Of a stretch of DNA of 64,000 nt, positions 1 through 11,533 are shown in pieces. How positions within the stretch are numbered: the stretch's first letter is position 1; every line of letters starts with the position of its first letter. The notes beneath the pieces are model-generated. The model saw only the letters and a program-made list of their open reading frames with translations, had not been told where the DNA came from and did not search any database. The position numbers and the translations under genes are program-made. Source of the stretch: Saccopteryx bilineata (Eukaryota > Chordata > Mammalia > Chiroptera > Emballonuridae); NCBI RefSeq assembly GCF_036850765.1, contig NC_089491.1, positions 87,452,740 to 87,516,739 of the forward strand. The letters run 5' to 3'.

Positions 1-1241
1 CTCAGTGATAAGGATTATTTGTTGTTGTTGTTGTTGTTAAGTAGAGAAAGGAACTCCTGTAATCAGTTTTAACTAACAAAATTGAGGATATTGTCCCAGA
101 TTTTGGCAGGGTTATTTTAAAGATATAAACTTAATACAAATATTAATTACTTTTACACGTAACAAAATCTCCACTCTTCCCCCTATTATGGGTTTCATTT
201 GAAAATCCAATTATACAGAAATGCAGTTTTAATTATAATATTGATTTTACTTCTTTGCCAGGAGTGAGACTGATTCAATTAGTTCTAATTATGTGCATAG
301 AATGTTCAGACTAATCTTTCAGGATGTTAGCCCACTAATTTTTTGCCACTTTTCTTCATATCCAAGTCAGAGAGGAAAGTAAAGCTCTGAAAGACCTGAA
401 ATAGTGCAGACCTTTAATAAAAGAAAATAAGGAAGACGATATCATAGTCTGCTAAAAAATTTGACCATGTATTTCAGATACAAAATTGCGCAAATCACAT
501 TGCATTTACCTTTTGCAATTAGCAACTCTAGCTGGAATTAGAGAACTTTTATAAAAATCAAACGGAAGACAAATGAAGCAGAAAGAAAGCAGAAATAATG
601 TTCAGTAGTAACAACTCATTTTCTATTAAAAAGAAATCAAGACAAGATCAAATGCTGGATTTAATAATTTTATATAAAAATGAGCAGGATGTTTTGTAGA
701 GAGTAGAGGTAATATGATGTTAAAGTAATTTATACTAGACTGTTAAACAGGCAGGGAAAACTTTATTCAAAGCTATTACAATAGGGGAGAAAGACAACTA
801 TCATATAATTTTAACTCTGCCGAATCAAAGGACAGAATGGGAAGCTTTTAGGCTATCTGTGTTTGCTACTTGGTTTTACCCATAGAAAAAGTAAACTTCC
901 TGGTATCTTCATGACAGGAGATAGTTTTACAAATTGAAACAGAAGACCAACTGAAGTTAGGCTCTTACCCTCCCACATGATTAGAAATTAGGAGGCTAAT
1001 CTTCCTTGAGGACTACATTTCAAGGGATGTCTCCCAGATCGTTGAGAAAAAGTCCTGAGTGTTAAACTGGCAAGGGGCTTTTCAAAAGATTTACATCTCC
1101 AAGAAGTAGAGACAAAAATTACAATTACAAGTTTCTTAAAGTAATACTCAAAGAAAAGGGATCAGGGGCCTATAATCCAGTGAGGTTTGTCTAAAGTTTA
1201 GTCAAACTGAATGTGTGATAGAATAAAATAACCAGGTTTTC
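1..1241. other. A+T-rich non-coding stretch
   Basis: I see no gene or clear transposon here. A short (TTG)6 run lies at 21-38. No open frame resembles a known protein. Confidence 0.6.
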
Positions 1242-1243
1242 TA

Positions 1244-1302
<59 letters not shown>

Positions 1303-1567
1303 GAGAGGGACAGATAAGGACAGACAGACAGGAAGGGAGAGAGATGAGAAACATAAATTCTATATTGTGGTACCTTAGTTGCTCATTGATGGCTTTTTTT
1401 ATATGTGCCTTGACTGGGGCACTATAGTAGGCCAAGTGACCCCTTGCTCTAGCCAGAGACCTTAGGCTCAAACTGGTGAGCCTTGCTCAAGCCAGATTAA
1501 CCCGGGCTCAAGCTGGTGATGTCAGGGTCTCGACCCTGGGTCCTCCGTGTCCTAGTCCAACGTCAGG
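1242..1567 (-). mobile_element. SINE-B copy, 5' head damaged
   Basis: This is a reverse-oriented SINE-B. Its TG/GA-rich tail is at 1242-1300, followed by the body that includes the antisense AGATGAGAAACAT motif and the tRNA-like B-box region near 1520-1550. The expected A-box part of the head, about 27 bp seen in other copies, is missing between 1560 and the final TCAGGC. The cause is either an internal deletion or interruption by the adjoining LTR. Confidence 0.75.
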
Positions 1568-2110
1568 CCAAACAGACTTTCTGACTCCATCTTGCTTGGG
1601 CCTGCCTAGTTCCTATAACATATCAGTTAGCAACTTCTGCTTAGTCCTGAACAAGAAATACTAATTATTAAAATAATCTAATTTGTAGCTTGGGAATTAC
1701 TGAAACAACTTCCCTGCTGGGAAATACCTCTCCAAGGAGATAAAAAAGATGTGTACAAAAATAAAGGTTATTTATCAAAAGATTTAAAGGAATTTCATGA
1801 TTGAGACTACAGAAATCAGAGTTTGTTATGCAAAAGCAAAGAAGTTTCAATATCCCCCTTAGAACTTTTGCTGCTGTCCAGATACCTGTGGTCATCAATC
1901 ACCTCCTGACCTCAAACCCTTCTCCTTTTCCTTTCCCTGATATAAAAGGAGCCTGAATTCTGTACTTTCTCAAGATAGTTCTTTAGAACACTAGTCAACC
2001 ATCTTCTGGGCTTGCTAGCTTTCGAATCACTTTTCTTCCACCAACTCCTTTTCAGTCAACCTATTGACTATTGTGCAGCAAGCAGTTCAGGCAGTTCAAA
2101 CTGTAACTCA
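1561..2110 (+). mobile_element. Solo LTR, gammaretrovirus-like (ERV1)
   Basis: The layout fits a class I retroviral LTR. A U3 of about 380 bp leads to TATAAAAGG at 1941-1949. An R region with CTAGTCAACCATCTTCTGGG follows (about 1990-2010), then a degraded polyadenylation region near 2022 and a U5 with TATTGACTATTGTGCAGCAA. R and U5 resemble gammaretroviral endogenous LTRs I know. No primer-binding site or internal genes follow, so it looks like a solo LTR. The left edge is uncertain because TCAGGC could belong to the LTR or to the SINE. Confidence 0.5.
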
Positions 2111-2191
2111 ATCATTAAAGGAACATTAAGATCATCTCAGTACAGCTGAAACTAACATAATATTATATATCAACTGTAATTAAAGATGGAC

Positions 2192-2390
2192 AATAATTTT
2201 TAAATAAATTTATCGGGTGACATTGGTTAATACAACTATATAAGTACAATTTTATGATACATTATCTGATATATTGCATTGTGTGCTCACCACTCAAAGT
2301 CAAATCCATATATTTGAGCCCCTTTACGCTTTGGGACAACTCTTTGGTAACCACCATGCTGTTGTCAGTGTCTGTTTATTCATTTATTGC
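2192..2390 (-). mobile_element. Old L1 3' UTR fragment
   Basis: The stretch TGACATTGGTTAATACAACT, the GTGTGCTCACCACTCAAAGT block and the GTAACCACCATGCTGTTGTC block are typical of the antisense L1 3' UTR in laurasiatherian mammals. Substitutions are many, so it is old. Confidence 0.55.
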
Positions 2391-3599
2391 TTTAAAAATA
2401 TAGAGAATAAAATAAAAAGATCATCTTGGTATTTTAGAAGAAGGTGAGGTATTTCATTGAACGCAAAAATATGGGGTCTTTTTACTCAAAATTTTAAAAA
2501 ATTCTGAAATACAAATAGTGAACACTTGTGTGTACTTTAATCTTTGTTCACCATTTATATCTAAGCTCTACCTTTAGAAAAATGCAGCCACCTCTGTTAA
2601 AAGTGTTCTGTTTGGAAGCCGAATATCTGAATACAAGTTGTATTTCTGGCACTTGCTATGAGATCTCAAAAAATTGAAGTTACTTTCTTTCTCTGATTTT
2701 ATTATTTATCTGCAAAATGCAAGATTAGAAAGACTTAATCACCTCATTTGACTGCAATTTTCAACCTACAATAGTTACCCTTGTACATTGGGAGAAACTT
2801 TGAGTGATTAGCTACTCCTCAATAACCAAATGACAAGTATTATAAGAACTAAGAAAAGTCCTCTTCCTGTAACACACTCTCTTTTCCCCTACAAATACAC
2901 AAAACAAAACAAAATCCCAGGTTTTTTCCCCTCATGCATCAGATGCCTTCTGCAAACTTACTGTTGATTAAAATGCATTATAATATAATACCTGCCTGAA
3001 TTCTTCTTTAAGGTATTAAAATACCTTCTTATATTCTATCAATGGTTATATATGATTATGACCTTAGAGTCACACTCTTTCATTTTTTGTGTATATTAAG
3101 AAATACATATAACTTGTGGAATTTAATTATTTGGAACAACCTCTACTTATCACTCAGATCTTCAGCAATGCTTTGGTCCCAAAGTCACCATAGTTCCTGA
3201 CATATAATATCAGTATGATCATTATAAACCCTTACATGTGACACTACTTATGGGTCCAAATTCTTAGGGTATTTAAATATGTGAAAGTATTTAGGAAAGG
3301 CTTGCATTAGCTTCATATGCAGTCACTTGGAATTGACTTCTCTTTTGGTTACACAGAAACTGGCCATTGTAAAAGTAAGTGTTAACCCTTCTAGTAAAGA
3401 GGGCAGCTAAATCCAGATAAGCAACATTTCTTTAGAATGTCTGTGAATTCCAAGTTTACAATAAGGCCTTATATGCCTTTGAAGGTTTATCACTTTGGGA
3501 GCTTCCTACATTAAGACAATTAATGTTTATAATTAAAGATGCAAGCACAAACAGCTAAAAATTAACCTTAGTGTCAGAAGAGCCAAATTACTATAAAAA
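2391..3599. other. A+T-rich non-coding stretch
   Basis: No gene, RNA gene or repeat with recognisable ends was seen. An A-rich CAAAACAAAACAAAA run sits near 2900. Confidence 0.5.
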
Positions 3600-3785
3600 T
3601 AATAAAAATAATTATATCAATGATGACTATGGGCACCGTTCTAAGCATTCTTCCTGTGTTAATTCATTTAATCCTCACTTTTACTATTTTACCTGAGAGA
3701 AAACAACAAAGAACATTTAAGTTACTTGCCCAAGTCACATAACTTGTAAAATGCAAAGCAAGTATTAAAAGCTCAGAGGTCCTAG
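3600..3785 (-). mobile_element. MIR SINE
   Basis: The core is readable antisense: TTCATTTAATCCTCACTTTT at 3663-3682 and GTTACTTGCCCAAGTCACAT at 3721-3740. Both match the conserved core of mammalian-wide interspersed repeats. It is diverged, as expected for such an ancient element. Confidence 0.75.
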
Positions 3786-5834
3786 ACATTGCAAATCTTC
3801 TTCAAATTGCCAAACTGGCTTTCAGAAAAGTCTTACCAATTTTTAATTCCAAGCCATGTAGTAGTTACCTTGTTTTACTCTCAAAAACAGTGGTATTATT
3901 ACTAAATAATACATTTTGTCAATTTAATTAGTAAAAAGGAGTATTCATTAATTGAATATGCCTTTCAATTAATACTGTTTAAGCATTGAAAAGCAATCTC
4001 TATTTAATTGTTTTTATTTATAAGTTGTCTTTGTCCTAGACCAATTTTTACCTATTGAAGAAATTTAAATATTGTAATATGTAACATGTGAATGTATTTA
4101 TGCATATATGTAAAGTATGTATGTAAGATTTTTATTTTGCTTTAGTGTTTGTGTGTTTTTTCTTTGGAATTTGTATTTCTATTGCTGAAAGCACTAAAAT
4201 TGTCTTTTACAGTTATTCAATAAATGCTTCATTTTTAAAAAAGACTTCATTATTTTAAAGTCAATTTTTATTAGTACTTTCTAAAATACTTGTTTATCAT
4301 TATTTGCTCATTTAAAGCTTCAGTACATGTAGAAGCCATTAAGTGCCAGGTAATATAAATTGCTCTTTCTCATTCTTTCTGTCTCTCTCTCTCAATCTAA
4401 TTAACCAGTTGCCCTCTAGCTATTTATTTTTTTGAAAGTTCTGAAACACATTTATTTAAATGTTTGATGCTGCGATCTTTCCATAAAAATTTAAATTATT
4501 TAATAGGTCAAAATTTAGTATAAGATAAGAAGGTAAAATATGAATATATTTAAATATATATTAATTATTCATTTTTTATGTTTTTCACAACTTGAAATAA
4601 AATTTTTATATATAGTAGGTTGTAATTTTCTTTTATTTTCTCAGTCCATTTATCTATTTCTGTACAATTTCCTTCTATATACCTAAATCATTGAAAATTT
4701 ATGTTTAGATTTAACTTACGAATATATACTAGTATTATTTTTTAAAAACACATTGGCTATTATGTACACTTCAGGTTAAACATTGGAATTATATTCAGGT
4801 TCAAACACAGAAATTTTTAAAAATCCTATTGATTAGAACTGAATTCAATGTATAAGTTAGTTTATGAAGAATTGATATGATGACATAATTTAACTTTAGA
4901 TTCAAAACATGGCATTTATTTTCACTTAATCAATTCTTCATATTGGTGCTTCATATTTTTTATAAATTTAATTTATAAACATTAAATAATGTGACTGGTT
5001 ATTATGAATGTATATAATAACTATTTCTATTTTAGTTTTGCTTTACTACCAATAACATTACTAAACTTTATATTTAAAAAATAATATTTCAGTTGTTCTA
5101 TTGAATTTCTCTCAGTAGAAAGAAATTTTATCATTTAAAAATAGTTTTGATTCTTGCTTTTCAGTTAGTATATATTATTTTTCTTTATTATTCTGGAACT
5201 AGGTTCCACTTCAATGTTCAATTATTGTCTTTATCCTGATTTTATGAAAATTTGTATCTCCTTTACATATTATGTTAGAGTTTGGTTTGAGACTTATATT
5301 ACAAACTTACTACAAAGTTTTTACTATTTTTTATTTTATGGTTTGATAGCCTAGGGAAGGCATCTGAGATATTCTGGACTTAATATCTTGCTGTCAAGAG
5401 GAGATTTTTTCCTGGACAAGTCTGCATTAGTTTTGGTTTCTTTCTTTTCCAGAGTATGACTGAAACACCAATCCCCAAGACATTGATCTGACAAAACTTC
5501 TAAGCTCATTGTTTGCTATTGCCAATTTTGTAACTACATAAACCTCTCTGCTCTCTGTAGTATTGATTTGCCTGTGAACACATATAAAGAAAGTACAAGA
5601 AAAGTTTTAGACATGAGTTGAGGTAGGAAGTGAGGGGCAGGGAAAATAGTTCTCTTGGCCTAAGAAAGTGTTTCCTTTAAGTAAGAGAAGTAGTTTCTGA
5701 GGTAAGAATTCAAAGTTATGGTGGGTGAATGGCAATTTTCTATTCTTTTCCTGAATGACCATACTTCTTCCTTCAGTAGCTCATTCTCACTATGAGGAGT
5801 GCAAATTCCTACTGAGGTATGAAAAGTCATTGAC
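3786..5834. other. Very A+T-rich non-coding stretch
   Basis: Long runs of A and T without coding frames or identifiable repeats. A short CT-rich run lies at 4378-4395. Confidence 0.5.
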
Positions 5835-5842
5835 CACTAAAG

Positions 5843-6139
5843 CAGTAGACCCCAACCCCCGGGTCTCGGACTAGTACCGGTCCCTGGGCCCTTTGGTACC
5901 GGTCTGCAGAGAAAGAATAAATAACTTACATTATTTCCATTTTATTTATATTGAAGTCTGAACAATGTTTTATTTTTTAAAAATGACCAGATTTCCTCTG
6001 TTACATCCATCTAAGACTCACTGTTGACACTTGTCTCAGTCACATGATACATTTATCTGTCCCATCCTAAAGGCTGGTCTGTGAAAATATTTTCTCACAT
6101 TAAACCGGTCCGTGGTCCAAAAAAGGTTGGGGACCACTG
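5843..6139. mobile_element. Non-autonomous hAT-type DNA transposon (MITE)
   Basis: The 297-bp element has inverted ends. The left end is CAGTAGACCCCAACC; the right end read in reverse is CAGTGGTCCCCAACC (13 of 15 match). Subterminal ACCGGTCC motifs occur near both ends. It is flanked by a perfect 8-bp target duplication, CACTAAAG, at 5835-5842 and 6140-6147. An 8-bp duplication with CAG...CTG ends is the hAT signature. There is no transposase frame, so it must have been moved in trans. Confidence 0.88.
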
Positions 6140-6147
6140 CACTAAAG

Positions 6148-6922
6148 CATTGCTTTCTTCATTATATTTCCCTGGATACGTTAGCAATTCAATGATATAT
6201 AGATTTGCAAAGAAATTATTGCTATGTTTCTCTGTTAAAGCCATAATATATATATAAACTTTAGTCCAATTACAATTCTGTGTTTCTTTAGATTTTAAAG
6301 TTTTCTCTTTAAGATGAATTAACACCTTTTTTTCCCTCTCATCCTCTATAATCTCATATTTTTTTTCTATTTTACATCAAATATGTACAATTCTTCCTTA
6401 GCAGAGCTTATCCAATTATTGTCATTGCAATTGTGGTTTAAGTCTGTGAGATTGGGTGTTCTTACTGTCATTTTTCAAAGTGCTGCTGACTTTGCTGTCT
6501 AAGGAGTGGTAACTCACAAATTGCTTCTGTGTCTGAAGATAAAAAAAAAAATCTGAAGTCAATTTCTTGAATTAATTAAGAGATAACATTGATATAGGAA
6601 TGTGCTAGTGCCACAAATAATTATCACTTGAAATTACACAATCAAAAAGGCCTATTAAGGAACCAAATATAGCTAATGAGAAAATGTAATTAATAATTTT
6701 TCAGGCTGCTGGCCTGTTTCTGCAATTTTTTCCTATCGTTTAGCAACAACAATAAAAAACAATACAAAGAAAGACAAATTAAAACAAAAACATCAGAGGC
6801 TTAGCTGATTTTATATGGAGCAAGCTCCTAGATCTCAGTTGAAGTTTATTTTGTTTTTAGCTTTATGAATTCATATATTTTCCATTATATTATATGTATT
6901 TAGTTTACTATTATTTATTTTC
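6148..6922. other. A+T-rich non-coding stretch
   Basis: Nothing recognised between the MITE and the next SINE. Confidence 0.5.
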
Positions 6923-6940
6923 CCAATTAAGCATAGTTTT

Positions 6941-7304
6941 TTTCTTTTCTTTCTTTTTTTTTCTTTGTTTTTGGTATTTTTCTGAAGTGAGAAGCAGGGA
7001 GGCAGACAGACAGACTCCTACATGTGCCCAACTGGGATTCACACGGCATGCTCACCAGGATGCTACGCTCAGCCTATCTGGAGCGTTGCTCTGCTGCAAC
7101 GTTAGCCATCCTCAGTGCCTGGGGCCAACTTTGCTCCAATGGAGCCTTGGCTGCGACAGGGGAAGAGATAGATAGAGTGAAAGGACAGAGGGGGAAGGGT
7201 GGAGAAGCTGATGGGTGCCTCTCCTGTGTGCACTGACCGGGAAGCAAACCCGGGACTTCCACACGCCAGGCCTATGCTTTACCGCTGAGCCAATTGGCCA
7301 GGGA
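6941..7304 (-). mobile_element. SINE-C (Ves-like)
   Basis: Reverse-oriented copy. The T-rich tail starts near 6941 and the antisense B-box region with GCAAACCCGGG lies near 7242-7252. The head ends in TTGGCCAGGG at 7295-7304. Imperfect 18-bp target duplications lie at 6923-6940 and 7305-7322 (CCAATTAAGCATA then G or A, then TTTT). Confidence 0.88.
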
Positions 7305-7322
7305 CCAATTAAGCATAATTTT

Positions 7323-8259
7323 ATGATCTTTTTTAAATTCTAAAATTCAAATCAGAAGAGAAATTTCTATACTTTAAACTGGTTGGTTAAAAAATAAACT
7401 CAAATTCATCACAAAGGACTTATTCTTCACATTACCTTTTGGTAGCATTGTAGACTATATTCTTTGATTAAACTTCCTTAAGAAAGTATCTAAGAATTTT
7501 TATTAAAATGTAAAAAAATGATAATCTTTTGAGAAGGAATAGCTAAGCAGGCAGTAGAATAAGAAATCTTTATAGCCAAAAAAAAAAAAAAAAAAAAAAA
7601 AATGAGACCAGGAACCAAGAGATAAAGGAGAATTATTCTAGTTGGGTTTTTTTCTTGACCATATTTTCCAATGACTTAAACTTCAAGTTTATTTTCAAAG
7701 CTCCATAGAAAGTGGGTAGGAGAGAATAGAATTTAACCAATATGGGGTATGGGGTGAATAACAGGAGATTCAGGCATTAAGTCTCACTGAGGAAGCTGGA
7801 AATAATTTTGTTTTTTCCACCCTTGGAGATGGAAAAAGAAGCAAAACAAAGAAAAGGAGGAGAGGGAAAAGAGGAAGAGAAAAGAAAAATTGCACATCTC
7901 AAAAAGTCTGTTTTTAAAATTCATACTTAAAATATAGGTCTTTAAGGATTTGCTGTCTGGATTTATATTTGTTGTTTGAACCAAAATAATTTAAAATAAA
8001 ATTTTATCTTAAAGAAGTCCTAGTTGGATAATACCCCTAAGCATCTTGCAGAAGAAAACAAATCTTCCTTAGTGGACACACCTCAGACCTCAAAAACATC
8101 CTTTCACAGGATCAACATTATAAAAGCAGGAGAAAGCAGGGCACCATGAGGGAAAAGGTAGAAAACAACTGAAAACCAGGTCAGATAAACAAAGATTTCA
8201 GTTATTGGAATTACCAGAATTTTTATAAGAATATTCATTTTTTAAAAATAACAGTGATG
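7323..8259. other. A+T-rich stretch with A25 run and a donor segment
   Basis: A run of 25 A lies at 7578-7602 without an identifiable retroposed body before it. Positions 8110-8159 form single-copy-looking sequence that recurs inside the SINE at 9471-9520. Confidence 0.6.
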
Positions 8260-8456
8260 CCTGACCTGTGGTGGCGCAGTGGATAAAGCATCGACCTGGA
8301 AATGCTGAGGTCGCTGGTTCGAAACCCTGGGCTTGCCTGGTCAAGGCACATATGGGAGTTGATGCTTCCATCTCCTCCCCCCTTTCTCTCTCTCCTCTCT
8401 TTCTCTCTCTCTCTCCTCTCTAAAATGAATAAATAAAATAAAAATTAAAAAAAATA
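8260..8456 (+). mobile_element. SINE-A
   Basis: The tRNA-like head starts CCTGACCTGTGGTGGCGCAG and has B-box GGTTCGAAACC. It is followed by CAAGGCACATATGGGAGTTG, a CT-rich middle and an AATAAAATAAA tail. Imperfect flanking AATAACAGTGATG and AATAACGATGAG look like the target duplication. Confidence 0.88.
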
Positions 8457-8734
8457 ACGATGAGAAAAAGAGGACAAAGATGAAGAGAGACCATAAGAAT
8501 GTGCAGCCAGATTTGAAAAATGTCTACTTACTATTTCAGGTCTGAAAAATATATATTAATTATAAACATAGTGTGATATATAGAGAATCTACAAGAGAAC
8601 TAGTAACCTGGAAGATAGATAATGAAATAAATACGAGACTACAATAGGATAGAATAAAGTACATTGAATATGAAAACCATACTTCCTACCTCAAAAGTGA
8701 GCTTCAAAAAATCAGAAGATAGTAGTAATATCTT

Positions 8735-9065
8735 TTGTGTGTGCATGTGTATGTGTGACAGAGACAGAGACAGAGAGACTGAGAGAAGGACAGATAAGGA
8801 CAGACTGACAGGAATGGAGAGAGATGAGAAGCTTCAATTCTTTGTTGTGGCTCCTTAGTTGTGATTGCTTTCCATATGTGCCTTGACTGGGGGGCTACAG
8901 CAGACCTAGTGACCCCTTGCTCAAGATAGCAAACTTGGGCTCAAACTGTTGAACCTTGCTCATACCAGATGAGCCCGGCTCAAGCTGTTGACCTCGGGGT
9001 TTCTAACCTGGGTCCTCCACATCACAGTCTAATGCTTTATCCACTGCGCCATTGCCTGGTCAGGC
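8735..9065 (-). mobile_element. SINE-B
   Basis: Reverse copy ending in ATTGCCTGGTCAGGC. Target duplications are AGTAGTAATATCTT (8721-8734) and AGTAGTAATATTCTT (9066-9080). The A-box and B-box are readable antisense but mutated. Confidence 0.9.
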
Positions 9066-9252
9066 AGTAGTAATATTCTTAATGCTCTTAAAGATATTTA
9101 CTATCTATCAGAAAAATTGTCAATCTAGAAAACCCTATGGAGCAAAACTATCTTGTGAAGTTACTTTTCAGACAAACAAAAATTGAGCATTTGTCACATT
9201 TCCTCATGAGAGGTTATTTCTATGAGATTTAATTTCAATACAAGGAAATGCA

Positions 9253-9368
9253 GCCCTGGCCAGTTGACTCAGTGATAGAGGGTCAATTCGATGTGTGGAT
9301 GTCCTGGGTTTGATTCCTGGTCAGGGCACACAGGAGAAGTGACCATCTGTTTCTCCACCCCCTCCTCC

Positions 9369-9403
<35 letters not shown>

Positions 9404-9710
9404 ATCCCCTCCTGCAACCATGGCTCAGTTGGTTCAAGTACATCAGCTAGGGCACTGAGAATGGTTCCATGATCAACATTATAAAAGCAGGAAAAAGCAG
9501 GGCACCATGAGCGAAAAGGTGCCTCCACTTCAGGCATGAAAAGTGCCTCTACCTCAGGCACTAAAAATAGCTCAGTTACAAGCATGGTCCCAGATGGGCA
9601 GAGCATCAGCCCCAGACAAGTTGCCAAGTGGATTCCAATGAGGGCATATGCAAAATCTGTCTCTCTATCTCCCCTTCTCTCACTTGGAAAACAAGAAAAT
9701 AAAAAGAAGG
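9253..9710 (+). mobile_element. SINE-C with a templated insertion
   Basis: The head starts GCCCTGGCCAGTTGACTCAG. Perfect 10-bp target duplications AGGAAATGCA lie at 9243-9252 and 9711-9720. The copy is longer than its relatives for two reasons. A 50-bp foreign block sits at 9471-9520. After it, an imperfect duplication of the GCCTCCACTTCAGGCA segment begins at 9521 and again near 9545. Apart from these the body follows the family. Confidence 0.88.
9471..9520 (+). repeat. 50-bp copy of 8110-8159 inside a SINE
   Basis: Positions 9471-9520 match 8110-8159 in the same orientation with 2 mismatches (48 of 50). Related SINE-C copies lack the block at this point, so the copy was added to the SINE. 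Confidence 0.9.
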
Positions 9711-9720
9711 AGGAAATGCA

Positions 9721-10083
9721 ATATATAACAATGTTCTGAGATACAAAATTGAATGATAAATAAGATGATAAAATTTTACATAAATCTAAACAAATCTTGA
9801 CCATATTAATCAATAATAAAATCCTGTTTGCTTTTTAAAATGAATTAAATAATCAAGAAACTACAAACAAATGGGTAGGAGTGGTTGAATTTCAAGTGAT
9901 TTAAAGACATTCTTAGGGAGGGCAATGGTATTCATAAACCTTTGATTTATATTAAAGAACTATTATGTCATTTCTAAGTATCAACAGAAACAGTGCATAC
10001 AAATTTATAACATATAAGTGTAAATAATGGTATAATAAATAATAATCCCCAAAAAACTAAGATAAGAGCTCATGTGTTTACAC
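9721..10083. other. A+T-rich non-coding stretch
   Basis: No recognisable feature between two SINEs. Confidence 0.5.
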
Positions 10084-10097
10084 TAAGACTTATGATC

Positions 10098-10448
10098 TTG
10101 GCCCTTGCTAATTGGTTCAGTGGTAGAGTGCTGGCCAGTGGGTGGGAATCTCAGTTCGTTTCTGGTCAGGACACACAGGATAGGCAACCATCGGCTTTTC
10201 AACCCTTTTCTCTCTCTCTCTTTCTCAAGTAGCCATGACTCGACTGGTTCCACTGCATCGCTCTGGTGCTGAGGGTGGTTCTGGTGGAGCCTCCTCAGGC
10301 ACTAAAAATCGGTTGCCAGCATGGCCTCAGATGAGCATTGGCCTCAGACAGGGTTGCTGGATGAATCCCTGTCAGAGTGCATGCGGAGTCTGTTTTTCTA
10401 TCTCTCCTCCTTTCATTTGGAAAAGAAGAAGAAAAAATTAATAAAACA
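10098..10448 (+). mobile_element. SINE-C, diverged
   Basis: The head starts near GGCCCTTGCTAATTGGTTCA and the tail is AAGAAGAAAAAATTAATAAAA. Target duplications are TAAGACTTATGATC (10084-10097) and TAAGACCTATGATC (10449-10462), one mismatch. Confidence 0.85.
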
Positions 10449-10462
10449 TAAGACCTATGATC

Positions 10463-10663
10463 CTATTGGTTCCCTCCCTGCCAAGCTCTTCCCCTGGTAC
10501 TCCACAAAATATTGCTGCTTCTCATTCTTCAGGTCTCTACTTAAACATCTCTACAGAGACCTAACCTGAACTTTCTTATTTTAATGTTTTTTTCTTCCCA
10601 ATTAGTCTATCAGCACATGTAAAAACTATTCTTATAAATTTACAGGCTGTACTTATCTTATTT
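10463..10663 (+). mobile_element. L2 fragment, left part
   Basis: The wording resembles the 3' part of L2: a TCCCTCCCTGCC block, then TTCTTCAGGTCTCTACTTAA and AACATCTCTACAGAGACCTA. It resumes at 11800 after the inserted L1. Confidence 0.6.
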
Positions 10664-10800
10664 AAAAGCATACTTTACCCTGTAAAGTAGTACAACCATT
10701 ATGGAGGAAAGTATGGTGGTTCCTCAAAAAACTGCAAATAGAACTACCTTATGACCCAGCAATCCCTCTACTGGGTATATACCCCAAAACCTCAGAAACA

Positions 10801-11070
10801 TTGATACGTAAAGACACGTGTAGCCCCATGTTCATTGCAGCACTGTTCACAGTGGCCAAGACATGGAAACAACCAAAAAGCCCTTCAATAGAAGACTGGA
10901 TAAAGAAGATGTGGCACATATACACTATGGAATACTACTCAGCCACAAGAAATGATGACATCAGATCATTTACAGCAAAATGGTGGGATCTTGATAACAT
11001 TATACGGAGTGAAATAAGTAAATCAGAAAAAAACAAGAACTACAAGATTCCATACATTGGTGGAACATAA
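10801..11070 (+). pseudogene. L1 ORF2 C-terminal remnant
   Basis: This frame encodes the last about 89 residues of the L1 reverse-transcriptase/endonuclease protein. It contains the conserved stretches FIAALFTVAKTW, DWIKKMWHIYTMEYYSA and a closing PYIGGT before the stop. In a complete L1, ORF2p supplies the endonuclease and reverse transcriptase; here only the tail remains because the copy is 5' truncated, so it has no function. The frame opens upstream without an ATG. The family is certain from these motifs. Confidence 0.88.
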
Positions 11071-11085
11071 AAACGAGACTAAGAG

Positions 11086-11428
11086 CCTGACCAGGTGGTG
11101 GCGCAGTGGATAGAGCGTTGGACTGGGATGTGGAGGACCCAGGTTCGAGACCACAGGTCGCCAGCTTGAGCGTGGGCTCATCTGGTTTGAGCAAAAAGCT
11201 CACCAGCTTGGACCCAAGGTTGCTGGCTCCAGCAAGCAGTTACTCGGTCTGCTGAAGGCCCGCGGTCAAGGCACATATGAGAAAGCAATCAATGAACTAA
11301 GAAGTCGCAACGCGCAATGAAAAACTAATGATTGATGCTTCTCATCTCTCTCCATTCCTTTCTGTCTGTCCCTATCTATCTCTGCCTCTGTAAGAAAATA
11401 AAATAAAATAAAATAAATTTAAAAAAAA
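11086..11428 (+). mobile_element. SINE-B nested in L1
   Basis: Nearly complete: head CCTGACCAGGTGGTGGCGCA, B-box GGTTCGAGACC, the TCAATGAACTAAGAAGTCGC region, then an AAATAAAATAAA tail. The perfect 16-bp target duplication AAAACGAGACTAAGAG lies at 11070-11085 and 11429-11444. Confidence 0.95.
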
Positions 11429-11471
11429 AAAACGAGACTAAGAGACATGGACAAGAGTGTAGTGGTTACCA

Positions 11472-11533
11472 GGGGTGGGGGGAGGGAGGACATGGGAGGG
11501 AGGGAGGGAGAAAGTTAGGGGGAGGGGGAGGGG
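11472..11533 (+). other. G-quadruplex-prone tract in L1 3' UTR
   Basis: Three G-run clusters occur: 11472-11487, GGGAGGGAGGGAGGG at 11494-11508, and GGGGGAGGGGGAGGGG at 11518-11533. A G-rich polypurine stretch is a known feature of mammalian L1 3' UTRs. Confidence 0.7.

Noticed and set aside
9283..9813. 176-codon antisense open frame
   Set aside because: It runs across a SINE-C and its CT-rich tract; the translation is low-complexity Arg/Glu repeat plus SINE sequence.
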